Part shown: piece after piece, positions 1 through 8,300 of the stretch
Numbering within the stretch: position 1 is the first letter of the stretch
Layout: each line of letters starts with the position of its first letter
NCBI GenBank assembly: GCA_040221375.1
Contig: JAVKEP010000003.1
Location: forward strand, 1 to 40,762
Length of the DNA stretch: 40,762 bases
Direction of reading: 5' to 3'
Source of the DNA: SHAN690 sp040221375
GTDB lineage: Bacteria > Bacteroidota > Bacteroidia > Flavobacteriales_G > Salibacteraceae
The notes under the pieces: model-generated
Seen by the model: only the letters and a program-made list of their open reading frames with translations
Databases searched by the model: none
Told to the model about the DNA's origin: nothing
Program-made: the position numbers and the translations under genes

Positions 1-100
1 AAAGAAAAAACACGCATGGACGCGCCAGCGGACATAACCGGGGTTGATCCACTCCTCGGACAAGTAAGGTCTCCAATCTTCATCTATCGAGATAGAAGTG
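1..100 (+). repeat. Dispersed repeat, copy 1
   Basis: This is the first of four copies of a ~65-bp unit; the others lie near 3722, 3836 and 3956. All share an A-rich lead-in, then ACACGCATG (changed in copy 4), a GC-rich core and GATCCACTCCTCGGACAA or a close variant. The 8-nt arms after the ATG-like start can fold back around GCCA as CGC/GCG closed by ATG/CAT, with a tandem G-A mismatch between. After the core, CTCCAATC matches the tail of copy 2. The reading frame starting at 16 ends at ~130 and I do not think it is a gene. Confidence 0.7.
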
Positions 101-175
101 CTGACCTATACGCACATAATCATGATATTTAAATTGGAATTCAATTAACTTAGCGCTTATGTTACACTTCTACGG

Positions 176-3100
176 GTGATACGCTGTTTATTTATTGGGT
201 TTCTATTGACGCTTGGCATTAGCTCCAAGGCTCAACTATTCGATCAAGAATGGGTGAAGCATGCGGGTGGAAACAACGGGTACTTGGTACCTTGGTATAC
301 AACAACGGATGATGCAAGCAATATATACGTCATAGGACGGTTTTCAGATACCACCGATTTTTCAACGGATACGACCAGTTTCGTTCTTTCAACCCCAGGA
401 ATGTCTACCTCCCATGTATTTACTGCCAAGTATGATAGTGAAGGCAATCTTATTTGGGTTAATTCTCTCATCGTCGGGAATGGGGCCTACCCTCGAGGCA
501 TAGCCGTAGATGCATATGGAAGCGTTGTGATTATTGGTGCTGGTCATGACTCCATCGATATTGAACCCGGTATTAACGAAGAATGGATCTTTGGACATGG
601 TGGTGCAGATTATTACGTGATTAAGTACGACTCAAACGGAAGTCTTGATTGGGGAGAAATGTTTGGCGGAGAGTGGAATGACATTGCATTTGGATTAACC
701 ATCGATAAGGATCGAAACATCTACGTGGGCGGAAGGTTTACGGACAGCATTGATCTTGATCCAGACACTTCTTCACATATTTTGACCAATGATTCGGGTG
801 AAGCTTTTATTCAGGTTCTGGATGAAGACGGTCACTTCATCTCCGCGATCAACTTTGGAAATAGCGCCATCTATGTGAACAAGTTGGTCATAGATGATTC
901 AAATCATCTTTATGCTGCTGGAAGGTATAGTTCTAGCGGATTGTTCTTTCTCAATGGGGCTCCAGTATCCATCGGAGGCGGTAGCAACGACATTTTCCTA
1001 ATACAGTTTGATTTCAATCTACTAGCCAATTGGCATGTCGGCTATGGAAATAGCGTAGGAATCGACTGGCTCAGTGACATCGCATTCGATGATTCTCTGA
1101 ATGTCTATTCTGTTGGTTTTGTGAGAGGTCCAGTAGACTTTGACCCGGGACCAACCAGCTACATTCCGCCGTTTTATGGGAATCGAGACATTTACATTCA
1201 AAAACTTAGCAAAGCCGGCGATTTTATTTGGGCAAATCAATACGGGGCGGGCAATGATGACGAAGGTTCAAGCATTGCTCTTGATGACGATGGATATATC
1301 TACGTAAGTGGAAATTTCGAAGACAGCCTCAGGCTGGATACGGTACAACCTTGGCTAAACCTTTATTCCAACGGCGGGATTGATGTCTGTCTTTTCAAAT
1401 GTCTACCATCTGGAAAACCAATTTGGTCAAAGAGTTTCGGAACTACATCGACGGAAGGTTCGCATGGCATTAGGCTGGATGAATCCGGATCAATCACTGT
1501 CACTGGGAGATTCGTAGATGAGGTAGACTTCAGCTTGAATAACGATACGCTTTTGAGAGATGCAGAAGGAAGTATCGATTTGTTCATGATGCGTTTTTCA
1601 GAGTGCTATTCTACAGGGTCACTGGTCCAGACCGTGTGCGATTCGACCCTATCCCCGAGTTCATTTCACACATACACGAGCACCGGAAGCTACATTGACA
1701 CGGTAGTGAATAGCCAGGGCTGCGACAGCTTGATTTATATTGACCTTACTGTTTTTGAGAGCAATTCTATTTGGGATACTGCCGAGGCTTGCTATACCTA
1801 TACATGGAGCATGAACAATGTTACCTACGATTCGTCCGCAACACCAAGCGTGATCTATACGAATGCCTTCGGTTGTGATTCGATTAGAAATCTCGCGCTA
1901 ACTGTCTTAAATAGCACTTTTTCCAATACCAGCGTGTCCGCGTGTGATTCTTTTCAGTGGACGTCCAACGATTCTGTGTACTCTTCAAGCGGCATTTACT
2001 TCGACACCCTTATAAACTCTGTCGGTTGCGACTCATTTCTGATTCTAAACCTTAGTATTATCTCCCATACCTACTCAACTAAGGACACTACCCACTGCGA
2101 CAGTTTTCTACTTCCTAGTGGAAACAAAACAATTTACAACGATACCACCCTGACTGACACCATCACTAATTCTGCGGGCTGCGATAGCTTGATAACGTTT
2201 AATATCACAATCCTCAATGCTACAACTGCAAACTATACAATGACGACCTGCACATCGCTATTCTGGATCGATGAGACCTATACGCAGAGTGGACTTTATT
2301 ACGACACACTTAGCAATCAATTTGGATGCGACAGTCTGATTTCCCTCTCACTGGAGATACTTACGCCAAGCTTTGATTCTATATCCATCACGGCTTGTGA
2401 TAGCTTTGTTTCTCCTAGCGGATCCTTTACGTGGTATCAAAGCGGGACCTATCTAGATACATTGATCAATTCCCAAGGATGCGATTCAATTTTGACCATT
2501 CTACTTTCGATCCTTCACCCCTCAGAGGCAACGGTATCTTTGACTGCTTGTGAAAACTACACGTGGCCTTTGAATGGAATCACCTACTATACCAGCGGCA
2601 CTTATCAAGTAGTAATCACAAACGCAGCCGGGTGCGACTCGAATGTCCACTTACAATTACTAGTGCTTCCAGCAGCATACAATCTAGAACAGGCCAGCGC
2701 CTGCGACAGTTTTTTCTGGCCCGTGAGTGGGGAGATCTATCATATGAGCGGAACCTACGAAGACACCTCCTCAAACAGTTCCGGTTGCAACGTGTATACC
2801 ACGCTACAATTGAAAGTAACCAGCATCGATACCACTGTTTCTCAATCGCTTGACACATTGATCGCGAACCAAGCATCCGCAAAATACCAGTGGCTTACAT
2901 GCGACAGCTCATTCCAAGCCTTGGTTGGAGATACGTTTCAAAGCTTAATCGCAATAGCCGGAGGTGTTTTTGCCGCTGAAATAAAGCTTCAAGGTTGTAT
3001 AGACACCACTAATTGCCATCAAGTAGCCGCTCTAGGAGCAATGCTGAGATCGGTGAATTCTACATTTCTCGTATATCCAAATCCTGTTCAGAGCAAATTG

Positions 3101-3289
3101 TATGTCGTTCCAGCTATCACCGGTATATATCACTGCAAGCTTTTGTCATTAGATGGTCGACTGATTGCTAATTGGCCATCCCTTAGAGGTCCGCAACAAA
3201 TTGATTTAGGCCAGTTCAGTTCAGGGGTGTTCTTACTTCAACTGGGTTCTAGGCAGCAATTTGAATCCATCAGGATTGTGCATCAATAA
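176..3289 (+). CDS. T9SS-secreted protein: SBBP-like propeller plus eight CDS-type repeats
   Basis: A 1037-residue protein with a signal peptide (residues 1-20, ending SSKAQ). The start is GTG at 176; an in-frame TAA at 146-148 and no in-frame ATG before the signal peptide support it. Residues ~30-480 hold repeated segments with WxxxxGG, DPG and YVxGxF motifs, as in SBBP-type beta-propeller repeats. Residues ~482-885 hold eight ~50-residue repeats, each with a motif near ACDSFxW, then SGxYxDTxxNSxGCDS and a hydrophobic strand; paired cysteines suggest one disulfide per repeat. Residues ~965-1037 (VYPNPVQSKLYV to the end) form a type A T9SS sorting domain, so the protein is probably exported and anchored at, or released from, the cell surface. 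The ligand is unknown. It appears to be monocistronic. Confidence 0.9.
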   Translation: MIRCLFIGFLLTLGISSKAQLFDQEWVKHAGGNNGYLVPWYTTTDDASNIYVIGRFSDTTDFSTDTTSFVLSTPGMSTSHVFTAKYDSEGNLIWVNSLIVGNGAYPRGIAVDAYGSVVIIGAGHDSIDIEPGINEEWIFGHGGADYYVIKYDSNGSLDWGEMFGGEWNDIAFGLTIDKDRNIYVGGRFTDSIDLDPDTSSHILTNDSGEAFIQVLDEDGHFISAINFGNSAIYVNKLVIDDSNHLYAAGRYSSSGLFFLNGAPVSIGGGSNDIFLIQFDFNLLANWHVGYGNSVGIDWLSDIAFDDSLNVYSVGFVRGPVDFDPGPTSYIPPFYGNRDIYIQKLSKAGDFIWANQYGAGNDDEGSSIALDDDGYIYVSGNFEDSLRLDTVQPWLNLYSNGGIDVCLFKCLPSGKPIWSKSFGTTSTEGSHGIRLDESGSITVTGRFVDEVDFSLNNDTLLRDAEGSIDLFMMRFSECYSTGSLVQTVCDSTLSPSSFHTYTSTGSYIDTVVNSQGCDSLIYIDLTVFESNSIWDTAEACYTYTWSMNNVTYDSSATPSVIYTNAFGCDSIRNLALTVLNSTFSNTSVSACDSFQWTSNDSVYSSSGIYFDTLINSVGCDSFLILNLSIISHTYSTKDTTHCDSFLLPSGNKTIYNDTTLTDTITNSAGCDSLITFNITILNATTANYTMTTCTSLFWIDETYTQSGLYYDTLSNQFGCDSLISLSLEILTPSFDSISITACDSFVSPSGSFTWYQSGTYLDTLINSQGCDSILTILLSILHPSEATVSLTACENYTWPLNGITYYTSGTYQVVITNAAGCDSNVHLQLLVLPAAYNLEQASACDSFFWPVSGEIYHMSGTYEDTSSNSSGCNVYTTLQLKVTSIDTTVSQSLDTLIANQASAKYQWLTCDSSFQALVGDTFQSLIAIAGGVFAAEIKLQGCIDTTNCHQVAALGAMLRSVNSTFLVYPNPVQSKLYVVPAITGIYHCKLLSLDGRLIANWPSLRGPQQIDLGQFSSGVFLLQLGSRQQFESIRIVHQ

Positions 3290-3294
3290 ACTTC

Positions 3295-3309
3295 AAACCA
3301 AACTGGTTT
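3295..3309 (+). terminator. Possible terminator hairpin after the T9SS gene
   Basis: AAACCA and TGGTTT form a perfect 6-bp stem around AAC, six bases after the stop codon. No strong T-run follows, so it may only be a weak terminator or an mRNA-end stabiliser. Confidence 0.3.
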
Positions 3310-3388
3310 ATCCCCTAGTCGCTCCAAGCTTATATCTCACCTCATGCACCTATTCTAAAAAGAGCTAGTTCTATTTGTCGTTCCTCTA

Positions 3389-3497
3389 GGCCCGTAGTTC
3401 AACTGAATAAATTATCAGATTTCGGCTCTGAGAGTTGCAGGTTTTCCGCCTGCAACATAGGGTACATTCGGACAGGGAATCCTGTCGCAGCACATCC
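3389..3497 (+). pseudogene. Broken tRNA-Arg(TCG) copy
   Basis: The first ~55 bases repeat the 5' part of the intact tRNA-Arg at 3568, including the complete anticodon arm with loop TTTCGGC. One C of the acceptor stem is missing and the D-stem 3' arm has changed (GAAT to AATT), which breaks pairing. In place of the T-arm there is a perfect 8-bp inverted repeat, GTTGCAGG/CCTGCAAC (3434-3456), and ~20 bases later a second T-arm-like hairpin, GACAGG-GAAT-CCTGTC (~3470-3486). No matching acceptor 3' strand is present. It reads as a duplicated tRNA disrupted by an insertion, not a working tRNA. Confidence 0.65.
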
Positions 3498-3567
3498 TAT
3501 TTATTTTACGATTCCACATACTTTCTTCTCATCCATCCCTACTATATTTGCACCCCAATTCTTAATT

Positions 3568-3641
3568 GGCCCCGTAGTTCAACTGAATAGAATATCAGAT
3601 TTCGGCTCTGAGGGTTACAGGTTTGAATCCTGTCGGGGTCA
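3568..3641 (+). tRNA. tRNA-Arg (anticodon TCG)
   Basis: A 74-nt cloverleaf. The acceptor arms GGCCCCG (3568-3574) and CGGGGTC (3634-3640) pair with one G-T wobble, and the discriminator base is A. The D-arm is GTTC/GAAT. The anticodon stem TCAGA/TCTGA holds loop TTTCGGC with anticodon TCG at 3602-3604, which reads CGA. The variable loop is 5 nt, and the T-arm ACAGG/CCTGT carries loop TTTGAAT. CCA is not encoded. A strong terminator follows within 15 bases. Confidence 0.95.
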
Positions 3642-3651
3642 CTAGATGATC

Positions 3652-3690
3652 AAACCCGGCTTCGCTATCGCGAAGACCGGGTTTTTTCTT
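3652..3690 (+). terminator. Rho-independent terminator of tRNA-Arg
   Basis: AAACCCGG-CTTCGC pairs with GCGAAG-ACCGGGTTT across a TATC loop, giving a ~14-bp GC-rich stem followed directly by a T-rich run. Confidence 0.9.
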
Positions 3691-3721
3691 TTCCAAGCGC
3701 CGAGCTAGCTCGAGTGCTTGC

Positions 3722-4036
3722 AAAAGAAAAAACACGCATGGCTGCTGTCGCGGCCATCACCGGGATTTATCCACTCCTCGGACAAACAGGATCACGAAGT
3801 AATCCTCCAATCATCAAGAACATCGACAAAAAGGTGCATCAAAAAACACGCATGAACGCGCCAGCGGACATGATCGGGTTTGATCCACTGCTCGGACAAG
3901 AAAGGATCACGAAGTAATCCTCCATTTCACAAGAAAATAAACAAGAACGCACAACAAAAAAACTAAATGAACGCGCCAGCGGACATGATCGGGTTTGATC
4001 CAATGCTTGGACAAGCAGGATCACCCACCTCACCCA
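3722..4036 (+). repeat. Dispersed repeat, copies 2-4 in near-tandem
   Basis: Three copies of the unit also seen at position 1, with ATG-like anchors at 3738, 3852 and 3967, so the period is 114-115 bp. Copies 2 and 3 are each followed by GGATCACGAAGTAATCC, which on the minus strand folds as a 7-bp hairpin with a TTC loop. Copy 2 has ATGGCTGC/GCGGCCAT, in which the G-A pairs of copy 1 are replaced by Watson-Crick pairs. Differences between copies fall mostly at amino-acid-changing positions, so protein coding is unlikely. Copy 4 happens to be in frame with the lipoprotein gene downstream. Confidence 0.75.
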
Positions 4037-4122
4037 CATGCTCAAAACTCATTCCCGGTCTCGACAGACCTAACCAAATTCTTCGTTCATTCGTTTCAAC
4101 AACCAGCCAAGCTCAAATCATT

Positions 4123-4464
4123 ATGAACACATTAAAAACATTCCTCTTTACAACGCTTACAGCAGCCTTGCTCTTCGGCACCGGTTGTGCACGCCAATTC
4201 GATTCGGTTTGGGTGCTGTTTGAAGAATCCTATTGCAGCGACCCGTGGGGGACTGAGTTTGAAGATGAAGGAGCCAAACACAAGGCCGTGAAGGAGTACT
4301 TGAACGAAATGGACATTCGAACCTTTAAGGTAGAAGCAGGTGCAGACATCGAAAAATCGGTCTGTAATTCCTGTGAATGTGGAAATGGCGGTGTGCTAAG
4401 AGCTAAGGTCCATGAAGAAGATCGGCAGGCGGTGGTTGCTGCAGGCTGGTACGTTGAGAAGTAA
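4123..4464 (+). CDS. Small cysteine-rich lipoprotein
   Basis: A 113-residue protein. I start it at ATG 4123 because a lipoprotein signal (MNTLKTFLFTTLTAALLFGTGC) begins there; the open frame continues upstream to 3967, but that part is the repeat unit. The cysteine of GTGC (residue 22) would be lipidated. The mature part has YCSDPWG near its start, CNSCECGNG near the middle and ends in AAGWYVEK. Small Bacteroidota lipoproteins with a DPWG segment, a CxxCxC cluster and a short alpha/beta fold are familiar, but I know of no assigned function. The four clustered cysteines could bind metal or form disulfides. Confidence 0.75.
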   Translation: MNTLKTFLFTTLTAALLFGTGCARQFDSVWVLFEESYCSDPWGTEFEDEGAKHKAVKEYLNEMDIRTFKVEAGADIEKSVCNSCECGNGGVLRAKVHEEDRQAVVAAGWYVEK

Positions 4465-4538
4465 ACTGCTCATCCCTCAGCGGTGTTCGCTGCTCGCATT
4501 TACTTGCATCTTTACATTGTCAATTACTAATCCCTGCC

Positions 4539-5366
4539 ATGGACTACACCGAGCTTTCGATCACCTTGAACGACCCGCAGCAAGCCGACATCTTTGAAGC
4601 AGAACTGGCAGAATTGGGCTACGAAAGCTTCGTTACAGAAGGCGAAACACTCAAAGCCTACATCCCGCACATTCACTTTGACGAACAGCAGGCGAATCAG
4701 TTGTTGGCCTTGTATTCGGAACTGATAAAAGCGCAATCCGTACAGATCATTGAACACACTAACTGGAACGCTAAGTGGGAGTCGACCTACGATCCTGTGT
4801 GGGTGGACGATGCCATATTCATCCACGCCCCGTTTCATTCACCCGAAGCCAAAGCAGAGCTAAACATTTTGGTCGACCCTAACATGTCGTTCGGTACCGG
4901 GCATCATCCCACTACCCATATGATGCTTCGCGCCATGCGGACCATCGACTTGGGTCAAAAACACCTCCTGGATTTTGGTTGTGGAAGTGGCATTCTTTCC
5001 ATCTATGCGGCAAAGAAAGGAGCAAAAGGCATCGGCATTGAAATTGACCCGAACGCAGCAGATGCTGCTCGTGAGAACCTAAGAATCAACGATGTAAACA
5101 GTTTTGATATCATCACGGGAGACCTTTCCGCTTTGGTGGGCGACTCGTTTGATATTATCTTAGCCAACATCAATCGAAACGTGATAGAAGAGTCTTTTCC
5201 AACTTTCCGAAGCAAGCTTTCGGCCCACGGATGGCTGTTGTGCGCTGGGTTTTTAGACGAAGACGCACCCGCACTCAGGCGCCACTTGGAGCATTCAGGT
5301 CTGGTAGTTCGGCAGGAATTATCACGCGACGGCTGGACCATGCTCGCCACTCAATTGTCACTATGA
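4539..5366 (+). CDS. prmA: Ribosomal protein L11 methyltransferase
   Basis: A 275-residue enzyme that trimethylates ribosomal protein L11 with S-adenosylmethionine in the cytoplasm. The N-terminal ~100 residues match the L11-recognition domain. Residues ~112-125 carry the family signature around MSFGTGHHPTT, residues ~142-150 the SAM-binding LLDFGCGSG loop, followed by the acidic GIEIDPNA motif and DIILANINRNV, the NPPY-like catalytic segment. Its stop codon overlaps the ATG of the large secreted protein (ATGA at 5363-5366), so the two are almost certainly cotranscribed. In many Bacteroidota prmA sits next to tpiA; here tpiA is ~14 kb away. Confidence 0.97.
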   Translation: MDYTELSITLNDPQQADIFEAELAELGYESFVTEGETLKAYIPHIHFDEQQANQLLALYSELIKAQSVQIIEHTNWNAKWESTYDPVWVDDAIFIHAPFHSPEAKAELNILVDPNMSFGTGHHPTTHMMLRAMRTIDLGQKHLLDFGCGSGILSIYAAKKGAKGIGIEIDPNAADAARENLRINDVNSFDIITGDLSALVGDSFDIILANINRNVIEESFPTFRSKLSAHGWLLCAGFLDEDAPALRRHLEHSGLVVRQELSRDGWTMLATQLSL

Positions 5367-8300
5367 AACACCTAAGTGTCCTACTCATTTACCTCGTCCT
5401 CTTTACTTGGTCTGCTTCCGGACAGTCGTTTAAAGAGTTTAGCGGCCAAGGAGAATACCTCACCGAACTTGAAGAGCAACTGGTTACGAGGGCTGTTGGA
5501 GATGCCAAAAAGGACCAAAAAGAATTGATGGATAAGTTCACCGAAATGTGGACGGAACTCAACGCCTTTACTCCCGATCAGAAGCGAACCATCTTTACTA
5601 CTTCCAACAAAATTTTAGAGGAGCGCCTGAAGGTCATCCCTGACATTCGCGACTATATTATCACGGTGATTGCGGTAGTGGAAAACGACTCGGGTGCGCC
5701 GCCGTTCAATGAGTGGCACGCCACTGTGGATGCAGTTCTCGGCTCGCGCAATGCGCGAAAGGAATTCGCAGATTACATGGAGTTCAGCGAAAACCTATAC
5801 ACCAGCAACGTCATATATCACTCTGCTTCCACCGATTGGATCAGCGACAATGCCCACTTCCGTTTCGAGATCAAAGACGGCGAACCCGAACTCGCCATCC
5901 CTTCCCTCTCATTGAAGTGCGAATCGAAGAATTCAGACATCGAAATCAAGAAAACTTCAGGTGTTTACTACCCCTTGGACGGCAAGTGGATCGGAAAAAA
6001 TGGCATCGTCACGTGGGAACGCGCGGGGCTCGACCCGAATAAGGTGTACGCCATCGTCAACGATTATGAAATCCTGATGAAGTTCTCAAAGTTCGACGCC
6101 GACTCGGTCACCTTTTACAACACCGATTACTTTCCTGACCCGCTACTCGGTAGGCTCGAAGACGCAGTAAGAGCCAACGTGACACCTGAAAACGCTTCTT
6201 TCCCCTATTTTCAATCATACAGCAGCCGTTTGAAAATTAAAAACATCGAACAAAGCGTAGACTACGAAGGCGGATTTTCACAGCGCGGTGCCCGCTTCAT
6301 CGCGAGTGGATCGAATGAAGATCCGGCTTTCTTGATATTCTACCTCAATGAAAAGCCATTCCTTGAAGTGCACAGTTTGAGCTTCAGCATCAAGGAAGAC
6401 AGAATCACATCTACCGACGCCGCCGTCAAATTCATCTTGCACGAAGATTCGATCAATCACCCCGGACTCGATTTTAAATTTTTGAGGAAGGAACGCGTTG
6501 TGAATTTGTTCCGTGCAGACGAAGGCTTGCAAAAAGCCCCCTACTTTGACACCTATCACCGCATGGACCTTTATGCGGAACTCGTGCAATGGAAGATCGA
6601 CCAACCTAGAATTGAATTTTCTACCATCCCAAACAGTTCCGATAACCGCGCCTTCTTCGAGTCGGATTTCTACTTCCGATCCAACCGGTTTGACCAGCTC
6701 ATGGGCTTGCGGATGGTACACCCGATGGTACAACTAAAAGGATGCTTCACAAAAATGGGCACGGAGACCATCTTCATGGAAGAAGTGGCCGAATGCTTGC
6801 GTATGAGTCCGACCGATGCACAAGTGCTTCTCTTAGAATACACCAACTTGGGGTTTGTTGACTACAGCCCTGAAACTGGAAAAGTGCGCTCCAAACCCCG
6901 ACTGTACCATTACGTGGCCTCCAAATCTGAATTGGAAGACTACGATGTGCTCCAAGTTCGTTCAGACATCGGCACCATGGCCAACGCCAGCATGGACCTC
7001 GTGGACGAAGTGTTTACGCTAAAGATCAATGGAATCGAAAACATCACGCTGTCTGACTCGCACCAAGTAGTGCTCTTTCCGCGCAACGGAACGATTACCA
7101 TGGGCAAAAACCGCGACTTTGACTTTTCAGGGGTGATCAAAGCCGGGCGACTTGAATTCTTCGGAAGCAACTTTCAGTTTTCCTACGACTCGTTCAAAAT
7201 TGAGATGCCCAATGTAGACTCGACCCGACTCATAGTGGCAACAGGAGAAAAAACCGCTACTGGAAGGGAACGCCTCACCCGCGTTACGACCGTAATTGAG
7301 GATGTTAATGGAACCCTTGAAATCGATGATCCAAGCAATAAGTCGGGCATCCAGCAATTCAGCGAGTACCCTATTTTCACCAGTCATGAACAATCCTACA
7401 CTTACTATGATCGCTCTGGGATTCAAGGCAAGTCGTACAATCGAGAGAATTTTTTCTTTGAGCTAGACCCCTTCATCTTTGACAGTTTGGACAACTTCAG
7501 GAGCGAACGCGTGGCGTTTCCTGGAAGGTTTTCCAGTGCCGATATATTCCCAGAATTCGAAGAAACGCTAACCGTTCAGGACGACTATTCGCTTGGTTTC
7601 ATTCGCAACACACCTCCAGGTGGATTTGAGCTCTACCGAGGCAAAGCCCGGTTCAACGACACCATCAAGTTGAGCCATGACGGACTCAAAGGCTCTGGTA
7701 AGCTGAAGTACCTGACATCCACATCAAAATCCACCGACTTCCTATTCCTTCCTGAGGAGATGCAAACGGTGGCGAATTCGTTTGTCATCGAAGAACAAAT
7801 GGCGCCCGTTCAATATCCTCCTACGACCGGTAAAGACATCAAGCAACGATGGCTGCCATATGATGACCTTATGCATTGTGAGTCTACCAAATCGCCTTTC
7901 ATCATGTACGATGGGAGTGAACTTACTGGAGGACTGGATTTGACACCCGAAGAGCTTACTGGAAACGGCCTCTTCGCCTTCGATAAGGCGGAGTTAGAGT
8001 CTAAAAAATACGAATTCAAGTTCAGCGGATTCCATAGCGACACGGCTGATTTCCGACTGAAGTCAGATGTTTCGGCTTTTGAAGGCTTCTCTTTCAAGAC
8101 CAACGACGTTTCGGCAGACATTGATTTCACCAAGCGAAAAGGCGATTTCATTTCAAACGGCGGAACATCTAAAATGGAATTCCCGGCCAATCAATACATC
8201 GCATTCATGGACAGGTTTACATGGTTCATGGATCAAGAAGCCATCGAACTCTCGGGTGGAAAGACCTCCAAGGCCACCAGTGCAGGAGCCATGCAGTTTG

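Noticed and set aside
1620..2825. Regular ~150-bp spacing mistaken for a CRISPR-like array
   Set aside because: The spacing comes from protein repeats; DNA identity between units is low and there are no constant repeats with unique spacers anywhere in the window.
3389..3460. A second functional tRNA-Arg
   Set aside because: Acceptor and D-stem pairing are broken and the T-arm and 3' acceptor strand are missing.
3714..3917. Open frame running through repeat copies 2 and 3
   Set aside because: Changes between copies are mostly amino-acid changing, the frame has no signal or domain, and it coincides with a structured repeat.
3967..4122. N-terminal extension of the small lipoprotein
   Set aside because: This part is repeat copy 4, and it would bury the lipoprotein signal inside the protein.
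6278..6733. Long minus-strand open frames inside the large secreted protein and the SPOR protein
   Set aside because: They are shadows of strongly supported plus-strand genes and have no domain or start context.
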